DNA of 64,000 nt from Agapetus fuscipes (GCA_951799405.1 OX637339.1:2232001-2296000); one strand, 5' to 3'; numbered from the stretch's first letter, positions 1 through 9,703 are shown. The notes: generated by a model not told the origin, from the letters alone. Translations and numbers: made by a program.

Positions 1-112
1 ATTTTACTTTACTACAAAGTATTCTTTTTTATTTTACATATTCATCATTTAAGTAGGTATATGAAGAATTCACATTTTTTCGTATAATTGAATGTTATTT
101 ATTATTTGTATT

Positions 113-372
113 CCTTGACTTTTAGGTTTGTATGGGGCTGACCACCCAAACCAAAAAAAATAGTTCACTTTGCGAATGTCACCCCTGTTTCAGGAAAGGC
201 CAGTTAAATCTGGAGGGATTGTGTACGTTTGAGGTTTGAATTTTAATTTGTATTCTGACATGCAGCGTTTCTAAGCGCGAACTTACATGTGTCTGTTTGT
301 GGGAATGCATGTTATATGACTCTTAAATGTAATATATTATTGCAACTTAGATTATATATTCTAGATAAGGAA
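113..372 (+). repeat. TTR repeat (LINE-alpha 3' UTR), near full length
   Basis: Full TTR layout: CCTTGACTTTTAGG start, GGGCTGACCACCC block, CACCCCTGTTTCAGGAAAGG block, AAGCGCGAACTTACATG block, and the TTGCAACTTAGATTATA end. It is diverged from the other copies. The short ORFs across it are chance frames also seen in other copies. Confidence 0.85.
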
Positions 373-490
373 TTACAAGATAAAATTCCGAACCATAAAT
401 TGACACACAACTTGCAACTTTTGCCAACTTTTCCTAAAACAGGAATGGCATTGGAAAAACGTGAAGCCTCATACTAACCTACAAATCAAG
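373..490 (-). repeat. TTR repeat fragment, decayed
   Basis: The minus strand shows the TTR front half: a CTTGATTTGTAGGTTAG start and a CCTGTTTTAGGAAAAG block. It abuts the preceding copy tail to tail. Confidence 0.6.
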
Positions 491-494
491 GATC

Positions 495-760
495 CGTCTA
501 TATCTAGAATCTAAGTTGCAAAGATATATTACATGTAAGATCTGTATTAAATGCATTCCCATTAGAAGATACGTACAAGTTCGCGCTTACACATTCTGCA
601 TGTGTACTTACAATTTAAAAACATAATCGCAAATGAATATAAGGCCTGCAACTCTTGCCGACCTTCCATAAAACAGGGGTGAAATTTGCAAAGTGAACAA
701 TTTTTCAAAGTACGGGTGGTCAGCCTCATACCAACCTATGTGTCAAGGAATTAGTCTGCA
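495..760 (-). repeat. TTR repeat, full length
   Basis: Begins TCTAGAATCTAAGTTGCAAAG and ends CATACCAACCTATGTGTCAAGGA, so the element reads on the minus strand. Confidence 0.85.
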
Positions 761-1054
761 CATTAATCGACATAGATAAATATGTGACGTCACACGGGTT
801 ACTAAGGAAAATCAAACGAATATTTTCTTATTGTTTGCTAAGGATCCTATAGTAACAAAGACCTGTGTTGTTTGCCTGCCGAGATTTTTTCCCTAGACTT
901 ATATATTCCCTAGTCAAGGAGCCGTGTTCCTTGATAATCTATAAGAGAAGTTCTCTAATGGTATGTGCCCCTACTAGCTAAGTAGATGGTAGAAGGTTCG
1001 AGTCCTGAGAAAGGGTTTTTTTTTTCTTTTAGTGCAATCTCGACAGAGAGCAAT
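761..1054. other. No gene seen
   Basis: AT-rich sequence without a recognisable coding frame. A weak tRNA-like stretch around 958-1008 (GCTAAGTAGATGGTAGAAGGTTCGAGTCC) may be a decayed SINE head. Confidence 0.4.
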
Positions 1055-1165
1055 GTTGACAGCATAGAACGGCACAGTGACAAAACGACACATGACATAA
1101 TGACACACGACAGACTGACACATGACATAGCAACACCGGTCCGTAGCTCAGTCATGTGTCCCACC
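1055..1165 (+). repeat. 15-bp module (GACAxAACGACACAT) array, short
   Basis: Runs of GACAAAACGACACATGACAT-type modules. They are the same modules that form the left arm of the fold-back at 1477. A 24-bp stub of a SINE-B head (CCGGTCCGTAGCTCAG) is embedded at 1137-1160, just before the full SINE-B. Confidence 0.6.
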
Positions 1166-1170
1166 ATTTG

Positions 1171-1475
1171 ACCGGTCCGTAGCTCAGTGGTAACACTGCG
1201 GTCTCTGAATTGGAAGGATGTGGGTTCGAATCCCGGCGGAGCACAAAAATATACCATTTATATTTTCAAATTTTCTCTTCGCTGGGTTGAAAAATTCATA
1301 AACCTTTACCAATGACCGGTCACCAAAGGTCCATCCAGCCTTACAGCAACTGGGTCTTGCTTGAGAATTGGCGCTTTCTACAGCGACGACCAAGCTCGCA
1401 GAGGGATCTTGAGGTGTGATACACACAAAAACAGCGCTTGCCAAATAAATCAGCCTAATTTAATTTTTTTAACAC
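1171..1475 (+). repeat. SINE-B (tRNA-derived), full length
   Basis: The tRNA-like head has an A box (TAGCTCAGTGG) and a B box (GGGTTCGAATCCC). The SINE-B body follows (GCTCTTCGCTGGGTTGAAAA, CCATCCAGCCTTACAGCAAC, TTGGCGCTTTCTACAGCGAC) and the 3' end is ACAGCGCTTGCCAAATAAATCAGCC. There is no 5S head in this copy. Confidence 0.85.
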
Positions 1476-1476
1476 G

Positions 1477-1995
1477 TGACAAAACGACACATTACAGAAC
1501 AACATTTGACAGAACATCACATGACATTACGTCACATTACAGAACATCACAATGACAAAACATCATTGTGACAAAACAACACAAGGACAAAACATAACAT
1601 ACCATAAACGGCTCATGAAATAACATTAAATGACGAAACATCACAAACATCTCATCTTGTGATGTTTTGTCATTGTGATGCACTTTCCTTTGATGTTTTG
1701 TCATCTGTCGTTCTAACATGTGTTGTTCTACCACGTATCGTTCTGCCATGTGTCGTTCTGCCATGTATCGTTCTGCCATGTGTCGTTCTGTCATGTGTCG
1801 TTATGTCATGTGCCGTTATGTCATGTGTCGTTTTGGCACTGTGTTGTTCTCTCATGTGTCGTTCTATCATTTGTCATTATATCATGTGTCGTTATATCAT
1901 GTGTCGTTTTGTCACTGTATCGTTATGTCATATGTCGTTCTCTCATGTGTCGTTCTGTCATGTGTCGTTTTGTCACTGTGTCGTTCTACCATGGA
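1477..1995. mobile_element. Fold-back element with 15-bp modular arms
   Basis: The left part is built of GACAAAACGACACAT-type modules and the right part (about 1700-1995) of the reverse complement, CATGTGTCGTTCTGC, repeated about 19 times in strict 15-bp steps. The two arms could pair over hundreds of bases. Because 15 is divisible by three, all frames stay open and give repetitive Cys/Ser/Val-rich ORFs that are not genes. Confidence 0.75.
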
Positions 1996-2196
1996 ACCAG
2001 AGAGCAATATGTCGCTACGGGAAGGAGCCGCTGTGTGACTCGTTTCTTCATCCTGTGCTGCTAGACAAGCGAGGCCGGCGCGGTCGCTCCGCAGAGGCAA
2101 AAACACGTCTGAGGAAGCTAGACGCTGCCGCCCCGCTAGCCCCAAGCCGTTCCTGTTACACACACAGTGACAGTGACGCTGGACTCTAGATAGACT
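1996..2196. other. Unidentified GC-rich spacer
   Basis: A ~200 bp segment clearly richer in G+C than its surroundings, lying between two different 15-bp arrays. No match to the other repeats in the window and no convincing coding frame. Confidence 0.4.
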
Positions 2197-2885
2197 CGTG
2201 TCACGTCAACCCGGTCACAGACAATTCGGTCACAAAAAAATCGTACATATACAACTCTGTCACGGACAACTCGGTCACATACAACTCTGTCACAGACAAT
2301 TCGGGGGCAGAAAAATCGTACTTACAACTCTGTCAAGGACCACTCGGTCACAAATAAACTGTTCACAAGCAGCTTGGTCACGGAAAACCTTGTCACGGAA
2401 AACCTTGTCACTGAAAACTCGGTCACAGAAAACTCTGTCACAAAAGAGACATTAAGAGTCACTGTGATCACCGACAACTCGGTCACCGTCAGCTCAATCA
2501 CGGACAACTCGGTCACAAATAAACTGTTCACAAGCAGCTTGGTCACGGAAAACCTTATCACGGAAAACTCGGTCACAGAAAACTCTGTCACAAAAGAGAA
2601 ATTAAGAGTCACCGTGATCACCGACAACTCGGTCACCGTCAGCTCAATCACGGACAACTCTGTCACAAATAAACTGTTCACAAGTAGCTTGGTCACGGAA
2701 AACCTTATCACGGAAAACTCGGTCACAGAAAATTCTGTCACACAAGAAATTTAAAATTCAGCTAAGATCACCGTCACAAATAAATTGTTGAAATACAATT
2801 TGGTCACAGATAAATCGTCCACGGACAACTCGGTCACACGACAGATTTCCACACGATTATTCAGCCGCGATCAACTCGGTCACAT
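2197..2885. repeat. 15-bp minisatellite (GGTCACGGACAACTC) with 150-bp higher-order unit
   Basis: The basic module is GGTCACGGACAACTC (15 bp) with variants. ATTAAGAGTC recurs at 2451 and 2601, which shows a 150-bp higher-order unit of ten modules. The module matches the terminal arms of the fold-backs at 12955 and 15966, so this is probably an expanded arm. The VTENSVTEN-type ORFs on both strands are by-products of the 15-bp period. Confidence 0.8.
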
Positions 2886-2997
2886 TAATACCACCCCTGT
2901 TTCAGAAAAGCGTGGAAATAGTTGCATTGTTTATGCCAATATAAGATTAACGATTTTATCATTTAATAATAATATTACACTGATTTATTTATGGAGC

Positions 2998-3096
2998 GCT
3001 GTTCTTTTATGAATCACACCTCAAGAGCCCTTTGCAAGCTTGGATGTCGCCATAAAAAGCGCCAATCTTCAAGCAAGACCCAATTGCTGTAAGGTT
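2998..3096 (-). repeat. SINE-B 3' fragment
   Basis: Minus strand carries CCTTACAGCAATTGGGTCTTGC, GCGCTTTTTATGGCGAC and CTCTTGAGGTGTGATTCA, which is the distal part of SINE-B. Confidence 0.7.
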
Positions 3097-3149
3097 GTGT
3101 AGACTGAGTACGCATGCAGCACGTGTAAGCGCAAACTGGCACATGCCTC

Positions 3150-3440
3150 CTTGTTCTTCTTCTTGTGCCACTTCTAACGAAGATCGGCGATCATCATAGC
3201 TATTTTGATTTCTGATGCTGCGGCTCGAAACAGGGACTTGGTGCTTCTGCCGAACCACTGTCGCAGGTTCTTCAGCCACGATGACCTTCGGCGTCCCTGA
3301 GATCTTCTCCCCTCAATCTTAACCTAAATGATAAGATGAAGGAGACGGTACTTCTCTGAATTTCTCATAATGTGACCGAAGTACATTAGCTTTCTCTGCT
3401 TAATGGTAGGTAGGAGCTCCTTTGTAGTGCGCATTCCTCC
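3150..3440 (-). pseudogene. LINE-gamma C-terminal fragment (non-LTR retrotransposon)
   Basis: Minus strand encodes MRTTKELLPTIKQRKLMYFG, then HIMRN, GRRSQGRRRSSWL and MMIADLR-stop, followed by an AAGAAG-type tail near 3165. This is the post-RT region of a non-LTR retrotransposon ORF2. The second copy at 51103 has the same order of motifs. An internal stop (CAG to TAG, after LLHLII) shows the copy is dead. It is 5'-truncated; nothing of the RT domain remains. Confidence 0.75.
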
Positions 3441-3455
3441 TTGTGGGCTGCATTA

Positions 3456-3507
3456 AACATGAATCTGAAATGTTGATACATCTCTGCAGCTTAGATTATA
3501 GATTCGG
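3456..3507 (+). repeat. TTR 3'-end fragment
   Basis: AACATGAATCTGAAATGTTG followed by CTGCAGCTTAGATTATAGATT is the last ~50 bp of TTR. Confidence 0.6.
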
Positions 3508-3744
3508 ACCGTCCACGCTACGCATACAGACACACGGTCCATCATATACACACACATACACATGCGCAGGCGCGACTTCTGATGCAGCCAAACAATAACC
3601 GGTTGCCAGTGCGGGCAGGGGAGGCCAATACCCAAACGTGGACTTTTTAAATAGCAGATAGAAGCCCTAGTAAATTACTAGCGTATGGAGTTTCTTAGAA
3701 AAAAAAATAGACCTTTTTTGGAGGTCCGAGTCTTTAAGGTGGCT
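3508..3744. other. No gene seen
   Basis: Unique-looking sequence with a short (CA)-rich stretch at 3547-3562. No supportable coding frame. Confidence 0.35.
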
Positions 3745-3906
3745 GCTTCAACTGGTGACAGGGTAGAACAGCAGAGTGACATAACGACCAATGACATAAC
3801 GGCACATGACAGAACGACACATGACAGAGTGACACGACAGACGACACAAGGACAAAACATCACAATGACTGTACGAGTAGGTACATCACATGACAAAACA
3901 TATCTA
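3745..3906 (+). repeat. 15-bp module array (GACAxAACGACACAT)
   Basis: GACATAACGACCAATGACAT and ACATGACAGAACGACACAT modules as in the fold-back at 1477. Here it directly precedes a SINE-B tail, the same relative order as at 1055-1475. Confidence 0.6.
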
Positions 3907-4035
3907 TGACGCCATACAGCAATTGGGTCTTGCTTGAGAATAGGCGCTTTCTACAGAGACGACCAAGTTCGCAGAGGGCTCTTGAGGTGTGATACACACA
4001 AAAACAGCGCTCACCAAATAAATCATCCTAATATT
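3907..4035 (+). repeat. SINE-B 3' fragment
   Basis: TACAGCAATTGGGTCTTGCT through AACAGCGCTCACCAAATAAATC; the head is missing. Confidence 0.75.
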
Positions 4036-4046
4036 ATTATTTTATT

Positions 4047-4150
4047 ACTCCCTGAAACAGGGATGAGATTGGCAAAGGGGCCGTCCATATATTACGTCAT
4101 TTGAATTAAGGGGGGAGGAGTCTGGTCTGCGGATGATACTATTTTTATAA
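4047..4150. mobile_element. TA-type MITE fragment inside a TTR fragment
   Basis: 4047-4077 is TTR (minus strand: CTTTGCCAATCTCATCCCTG). It is cut by GGGGCCGTCCATATATTACG at 4078, the terminal sequence of the MITE that is complete at 38917-39204. Only one end remains. Confidence 0.6.
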
Positions 4151-4185
4151 TTTATAAAATATATTTTGTCGTGTATGTTCCTTGA

Positions 4186-4440
4186 CTTTTAGGTTGGTAT
4201 GCGGCTGACCACCCATGCTGTTAAAATGGTTCACTTTGCCAATGTCACCTATGTTTCAGGGAAGGACGGCAAGAGTGCAGTGTGTATGTCCATTTGAAAT
4301 TTGGTTTTTATGTTGTAGGTCCACATGCGGCATGTGTTAGCGCGAACTTGTACATGTCTGCTTGTGGCAATGCGTTTAATATGAATCTTGAATGATGTAT
4401 ATTATGTATTTTAACAGCTTAGATTTAGATTCAGGGGGTC
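4186..4440 (+). repeat. TTR repeat, full length
   Basis: TTCCTTGACTTTTAGGTTGG start, CACATGCGGCATGTGTTAGC block and CAGCTTAGATTTAGATT end. Confidence 0.85.
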
Positions 4441-4742
4441 GGGTTCAATTTTGGGGGTTTCCCGGCTACCGAGGGGTACTTTCTCCATTAAAATAGTTTG
4501 TACTCCCTGTGTACAGTCCGTATGCATGCCCCCCCGTCCCCCGCCGCTTCCCTCTCACGTCTCGTGACCCCCCACCCCTCCAGTGCCTGAGTGTGACGTC
4601 ATAGCTAGACGGCTGTTGCGTCCGATGCGACAAAACACTGAAGAGAGGATGTGGATCACACTCAACGTCATCATCACCACAAGAATAAGTGTGAACTAAG
4701 AACATTCTAGAATTCGGAACTTATTTTTTGGCGAGAAAACTT
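4441..4742. other. Unidentified stretch with C-rich run
   Basis: C-rich runs at 4530-4580 and a CRE-like TGACGTCA at 4593. No coding frame I can support; an ORF on the minus strand (4466-4705) has no recognisable domain. Confidence 0.3.
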
Positions 4743-4787
4743 CAGTCCTGTATGGGACACCCATCCTAGGTGTCCCATACAAGACTG
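4743..4787. repeat. 19-bp hairpin
   Basis: Arms 4743-4761 and 4769-4787 pair with one mismatch around a 7-nt loop (core TGTATGGGACACC / GGTGTCCCATACA). It lies just before the tail of the minus-strand LINE-beta. Confidence 0.7.
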
Positions 4788-4794
4788 ACAAGCA

Positions 4795-5512
4795 ACAGCT
4801 ACGTTCCACTAGGGGTGGCCGGTACCTCCGCAGATGCGCCTCCACTTTTTTCTGTCCTAACAAACCACTTTCATTTCCTCAATATTCATCACCTTTTTCA
4901 TACATACTCTTCTCTTATTCTCACTCTGTAGATTCCATTCTTTCGCAATCTCACCTATTTGGTCTAACCATTCTTTCCTCGGCCTTCCCCTTCCGCGCTT
5001 TCCTCCGACATTTCCTTTGTACACTTTGTTCGTAAGTTGTTCATCATCCATTCTTTCAAGATGTCCGAACCATCTCATCGTACTTTTTTGTACTTTCATT
5101 CTCATATTCTCTTTTATACGACACTTGTTCATCATTACGTATTCTATCACTCAGTGTATTTCCAGCCATTGCTCTCAGGTAAGCCATTTCAACCGTACAT
5201 ACTTTACTCAGCTCACATTCATTAACTGTCCACGCCTCACTTCCATACATCACTGTCAGAACCAATATGCCATTGTGGACCACCGATCTCATATTCTTCG
5301 TAAGTTTCCTATTTCTTGCAATTCTTCCAATCGTGCCCATTACACTTCTTCTTCTACTAGCGCGCTTTTCCAATTATTTTTTCATTCGACTCAAACTTGC
5401 TTCCCAGACATGGAGTTATCGATGTTCCCAGATAAACAAATTCTTTCACAACCTCCATTCTTGTTTCATTCAGTCTTAGGTCAATTTCCTCGCATTCCTC
5501 AGTCCTCCCACA
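4795..5512 (-). pseudogene. LINE-beta ORF2 C-terminal region, dead copy
   Basis: The minus strand gives, in order, LRLNETRMEVVKEF, YGSEAWTVNECELSKVCTVE, RWFGHLERM, GRGRPRKEWLDQIGEIAKEW and RICGGTGHP. This is the post-RT C-terminal part of a non-LTR retrotransposon ORF2. Compared with the copy at 54880 it has an 8-bp deletion after RIRND (near 5125), which shifts the frame, and a nonsense change in the ...VVCK codon (AAG to TAG, near 4856). The 5' end is truncated where it meets a TTR fragment at 5513. Confidence 0.8.
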
Positions 5513-5605
5513 GTGTAAAAAATAATTCACTTTCTCAATGTCACCCCTGTTTCAAGGAAGGTCGGCAAGAGTTGCAGGTTTTATGTTCATTTGAGATTTA
5601 TGTTC
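5513..5605 (+). repeat. TTR fragment
   Basis: TCACTTTCTCAATGTCACCC, AGGAAGGTCGGCAAGAGTTG and TTTATGTTCATTTGAGATTT. It is cut on both sides by LINE sequences. Confidence 0.75.
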
Positions 5606-7128
5606 ATTAAAAAAACAATTACCGACCCATTTCTGTTATATCTAACATGGCAAAAATTTTTGAAAAATTAGCAAAAATTAGGTTAATTAAATTTATAAAA
5701 GCCAACAATATAATACACGATAACCAATTCGGATTCATGGAAAATAGAAGTACTCAAGATGCCATCGCGAAAATAACGAACTTAATTCATAGCTCACTTG
5801 ACCAATCTTTTAAATGTATCGGAATTTTCATTCATTTAAAAAAAGCATTTGATAGCATCTCTCACGAAAAACTAATTGTAAAACTGAATTCAATTGGGAT
5901 AAAATTAAAAGCGTTACAATGGATAAAAAGTTACTTATATCAGAGATCTCAAATAGTTAAAATTAATAGTTCTTATAGTCAACCATCAACCGGTGAATTT
6001 GGTATCCCACAAGGTACTGTACTGGGTCCATTACTATTCATCTTATACACAAATGATATTTTCACTCTAAAACTCAATGGAAAAATAATATCTTATGCAG
6101 ATGATACTGCCATTATATTGGAGGGACAAGATTGGCGCTCTATTAATGAACGAGCAAATCTTGACATGAATATACTGAAGGGGTGGTTCGATAGTAAAAT
6201 ATTATCACTAAATATTAAAAAAACTCAATTCATTTCTTTCGCAATAAATAAATTTAATTCAGAGCCGCCAATTAAAATCATCATACACAGTCAGAATTGC
6301 AATGAAACTAAAAACTGTGAAAACACATGTTCAACACTAACTTCAACTAAAAATATAAAATACCTAGGCATTATTATAGATCAAAATATGAAGTGGAAAA
6401 ATCACATAATGGAACTGGTCAAACGAATACGAAAATGTATATACATATTCATAAGACTCAGAAACATTCTTAAAATCGAACAATTAAAAATGGTATACTA
6501 CTCAATTGTACAATCAATGTTACAATATGGCATAATTGGATGGGGGGGATCATATGATAATATTTTAAATTCAGTTAAAATAGCTCAGAGATTAATTATT
6601 AAAGTAATTCTAAAAAAGCCACCAACATTTTCAACAGAATCTTTATTCAAAATTTTTAAGGTACCAACTATAGAACAAATTTTCAAACTGTACTCTATTC
6701 TGGAAATAATAAAAATTGACAAAGCAAAACCATTTGAAAGAGCTATATCAAGGAGAAGACAAAATTTTATAACAATTCCTAAATTTAAAACAAAACAATT
6801 CGAGAATAATTTTATCTGTAGGGGAATAAAATACTATAACATATTGCCAAATGAAATCAAAATAATTAAGGATGTTAAAAAAATTAAGTTTAAAATAAAA
6901 AAATATATATATTCATAGTTCTACTTATTGATTGGTTGTTTCTAATTTTTGTTTTTTTCATTTTTTATATTGTTAATTTATTTTTTGATTTATTCTTGTG
7001 CATTACCTATATTTTTTTCCTTTAAGTATTATATTAAGTTTTTATCTCATTATATTATATAGAATATAATTTAAGAACATAATTTATTTAAGATAGCTGC
7101 GATTCCAATTTCCAATTCCAATTTTTCC
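5606..7128 (+). mobile_element. LINE-zeta, 5'-truncated non-LTR retrotransposon
   Basis: Runs from inside the RT domain (NNYRPISVISN just before the first ATG) through the stop at 6918 and an AT-rich 3' UTR to a short CCAATT-type repeat near 7105-7128, taken as the 3' tail. Its 5' junction cuts a TTR fragment. Confidence 0.7.
5647..6918 (+). pseudogene. Reverse transcriptase ORF of LINE-zeta, catalytic Asp lost
   Basis: The 423-residue frame continues upstream to about 5613, so the ATG at 5647 is only an internal Met. It carries non-LTR RT motifs: NRSTQDAI (about 33-40), motif A, GIPQGTVLGPLLF (119-131, motif B), YADD (150-153, motif C), and a C-terminal region resembling Jockey/CR1-type elements (YGIIGWGGSYDN). 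In motif A the usual F(L/I)DLKKAFD reads FIHLKKAFD: the metal-binding Asp is His63 (codon CAT at 5833-5835). The ORF is otherwise intact, so this copy should be enzymatically dead. The endonuclease domain is absent through 5' truncation. Clade assignment is inference. Confidence 0.85.
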
Positions 7129-7812
7129 ATTAGATTTTTCTTTTATATGGCAACTCCCTAAACCGAGATTATGATGAATAAATGATTAAAACTTTTAGAT
7201 AGCACTATTGTATAAATGGATTCACAAAAAAATTAAGAAAAATCGTCGGAGCCGTTTTTGAGAAAATCGCATTTTAAATTTTCAGCTCTTCGGAAGCCAT
7301 CTTCTCCAAGCCAAAAATTTTTGACAATGAATTAAAGTGATAAAATGGTTCTTTCTGTCAAATCTAATACAAATTCAAATATCATGCATTTTAATGGGTT
7401 TTTGATATATTTTCGTTTACAAATTTGAGGTCGTGTAAACGGGGCTTTATAATATTTTTTTCAAAAAAAATTTTTTTTAATTTTGTAGAAATTTATGTTG
7501 TTTACAATATTGTAATACATTATATTTTTATTAACCCTTTAGCTTTCGAGAAAATCACAATCGTTTGTTTTTTTATATGGCAACCCATAGATACAGATTA
7601 GTAAGAGTATTGCCATAACTAATTTATTTAATTAAATTAATGGCAATCCTGAAAATTTAAGAAAAATTCTTGGAGCTCTTTTTGAGAAAAGTTCAATTTT
7701 ATGTTTTTTTTGTACGGCAGCCATCTTGAATTTTCAGGTTGGTATAATGCAGTGTTATTCATACTTAATACATGAAAATTTGGTATCTCTAGGACTAATA
7801 CTTTGCAAAGTG

Positions 7813-7843
<31 letters not shown>

Positions 7844-7990
7844 GACGGACGTTTTTGAAAGATAGTGTTTTTTGGCATGTCCTGCACCAGGACAACTCAT
7901 TTCCGTGAAAACCTCGAAAAAAAAATTTCACACCAAATCAAAACTTTCTTTATAGCCTTCAGCTATAGCAAGAAAGTAATGAAGTTTTTG
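7129..7990. other. AT-rich unidentified repeat-like stretch
   Basis: Two loosely similar segments contain TTTTTGAGAAAA and GCCATCTT motifs (near 7255-7310 and 7678-7735). An (AC)n tract lies at 7812-7839. The stretch ends with GCTATAGCAAGAAAGTAAT. It looks like a dispersed element, but I see no other copy in the window and no coding frame. Confidence 0.4.
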
Positions 7991-8027
7991 AGATGCGAGG
8001 TTGAGAAAGTACGGCGACGATATACTC

Positions 8028-8095
8028 GCATGTAATGTGAATCCACAACGTTACATATTTCTGCAACTTAGATTAGATAAGATTAAATTTAGATT
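8028..8095 (+). repeat. TTR 3'-end fragment
   Basis: GCATGTAATGTGAATCCACAAC followed by CTGCAACTTAGATTAGATAAG. Confidence 0.65.
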
Positions 8096-8129
8096 CAGAT
8101 TCAGTTCACTTTTAAGGTATCGATGTGTA

Positions 8130-8660
8130 TTGTTCCTTGACTTATGATGATGATGATGGATGATTTCTTTCCTGTGGCGCCATTTAATGGTCCAGGACCA
8201 TCTCAAGGGCGCCATGGCTTCTGGAGAAAAGCAGTGTCTTCAGTTCCTTTCTGAAGGTGGTGGTAGGCTGGTTGGCGCGAACACCGATTGGTAAATTGTT
8301 CCAGGCCACCGGCCCGGCCACCGCAAAGCTTCTGTCTGCAAAGTTTGATGTGTTTGCTCTATTGGGCACTATAACCTTGTTGACAGCAAGGTATAGGTTG
8401 TTATGCGGCTGACCACCCATAATATAAAAAAATGGTTCACTTTGCCAATGTCACACCTGTTTCAGGGAAGGACGGCAAGAGTTGCAAGGCTTATGTTCAT
8501 TAGAAAATTGGGTTTTTATATTGTAGGTCCACATGCGGCATGTGTTAGCGCGAAATTATACATATCTGCTTGTGGGAATGCATTTAATTTAAATCTTAAA
8601 TGATATATATATTTGCAGCTTAGATTAGATTAAATTAGATTAGATTAGATGTTATAGGTG
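8130..8660 (+). repeat. TTR repeat interrupted by LINE-delta
   Basis: The TTR start TGTTCCTTGACTTAT (8130-8144) resumes as TATAGGTTGTTATGCGGCTG at about 8391 and runs to a (TTAGA)n end at 8660. The intervening ~250 bp is LINE-delta, so LINE-delta inserted after this TTR copy. Confidence 0.8.
8145..8390 (-). pseudogene. LINE-delta C-terminal fragment with (ATC)n tail
   Basis: Minus strand encodes NTSNFADRSFAVAGPVAWNN, LPIGVRANQPTTTFRKELKT and LLFSRSHG, then a stop, TGGCGCCA and an (ATC)n tail at the plus-strand 5' side. R(S)F-VAGP-AWN-LP...F---LKT-LF is the usual extreme C-terminus of CR1/L2-like non-LTR elements. Strongly 5'-truncated; a sister copy is at 10571 in the opposite orientation. 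Confidence 0.75.
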
Positions 8661-8697
8661 GGTAGCGTCACATAGCTGAGGGAAATTTTGAATATTA

Positions 8698-8873
8698 ATG
8701 GGGCTTCCACACGCTTGCCAACCCATCTCAAGTCAAGCGCACAGTGTGTCGTCTAGAACATGCTAGCTGGACAAAATTTTGTCTAATGGACTCATTTTGT
8801 CCAGCTAGCATGTTCTAGACGACACACTGTGCGCTTGACTTGAGATGGGTTGGCAAGCGTGTGGAAGCCCCAT
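8698..8873. repeat. Perfect 80-bp inverted repeat, 16-nt loop
   Basis: Arms 8698-8777 and 8794-8873 are exact reverse complements of each other over 80 bp. The loop is TTTGTCTAATGGACTC. No mismatch was found when read base by base. Neither arm occurs elsewhere in the window. It could be a very young fold-back insertion, a hairpin-RNA locus or an assembly/amplification artefact. Confidence 0.9.
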
Positions 8874-9177
8874 CAGAGTACAGAGTGTTATGTATATTTT
8901 CGAGTGTGAACGTAGTTTTTTACGCTTGCTGCCATGTTCACACCAGTCGTCTGGTTCATTGACCCAGTGCGCGGCCCGACTGGCGGAGAGGTTATCTGCC
9001 TGAACCGCCCATGTACTCGCCTGCCGATAGCAAAACATTCCACTTAATTGCTGTCGCCTTGTGAACGAGCCTGGCTAGACAGATATTGGCTAGCCGATTA
9101 TAAATAATAACTTTAAAAAAAAAAACTGCAACAAAAGATTATTCTTTTAAATTTTTTCTGTCTAATGGCGATGATCT
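8874..9177. other. No gene seen
   Basis: Unique-looking sequence. The short minus-strand ORF 8805-9038 overlaps the palindrome and has no recognisable domain. Confidence 0.35.
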
Positions 9178-9653
9178 AAATCTAATCTAAATCTAAGCTG
9201 CAAAGATATCAGTGGGGAAGCGTGCCATACAAGCAGGTTCCTATCGGCTTCCCTTTTAAAATGATGTAACAAAGTAGTTAAAAGAAATACATTTAAACTC
9301 AAAAAAACAATACGTATTTTTCTCCCATTGAAAGCATGCAGTCTACTTTATTATCATTTCTGCCTCATTTTAAACGGGAAACCGATGGAAACCGGCTTGT
9401 ATGGCACACTTCGCCACTGAAAGATATAATATATCATTTAAGATTCATATTTAATGCATTGCTACAAGCAGACATGTATAAGTTCGCGCTAACACATGCC
9501 GCATGTGGACCTACAATATAAAAACCCAATCTCAAATGAACGTAAGCCCTGCAACTCTTGCCGACCTTACCTGATACAGCGGTGACATTGGCAAAGTGAA
9601 CCATTTTTTACAGTATGGATGGTCAGCCTCACACCAACCTATAAGTCAAGGAA
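9178..9653 (-). repeat. TTR repeat interrupted by a hAT-type MITE
   Basis: Starts CTAAATCTAATCTAAATCTAAG, is interrupted at 9210, resumes at 9420 and ends CAACCTATAAGTCAAGGAA. Confidence 0.85.
9210..9419. mobile_element. hAT-type MITE, 210 bp, 8-bp TSD
   Basis: Terminal inverted repeats CAGTGGGGAAGCGTGCCATA / TATGGCACACTTCGCCACTG extend over ~55 bp. The element is flanked by an exact 8-bp duplication AAAGATAT (9202-9209 and 9420-9427). CAGTGGCG-type ends with 8-bp TSDs are typical of the hAT superfamily. It is inserted in a TTR. A truncated sister is at 38502. Confidence 0.85.
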
Positions 9654-9703
9654 TTTGATGATGATTGATGATGATGATTATGATGATGAGTTGGTGATTT
9701 CTT

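Noticed and set aside
1659..2189. Long overlapping Cys/Ser/Val-rich ORFs on both strands
   Set aside because: They come from a 15-bp tandem module that keeps every frame open; all three plus frames and two minus frames are equally long.
2322..2754. VTENSVTEN-type repetitive proteins
   Set aside because: Same cause: a 15-bp minisatellite translated on either strand.
2197..2885. Array of nuclear-receptor half sites (GGTCA)
   Set aside because: GGTCA recurs because of the minisatellite module; spacing alone is not evidence of regulation.
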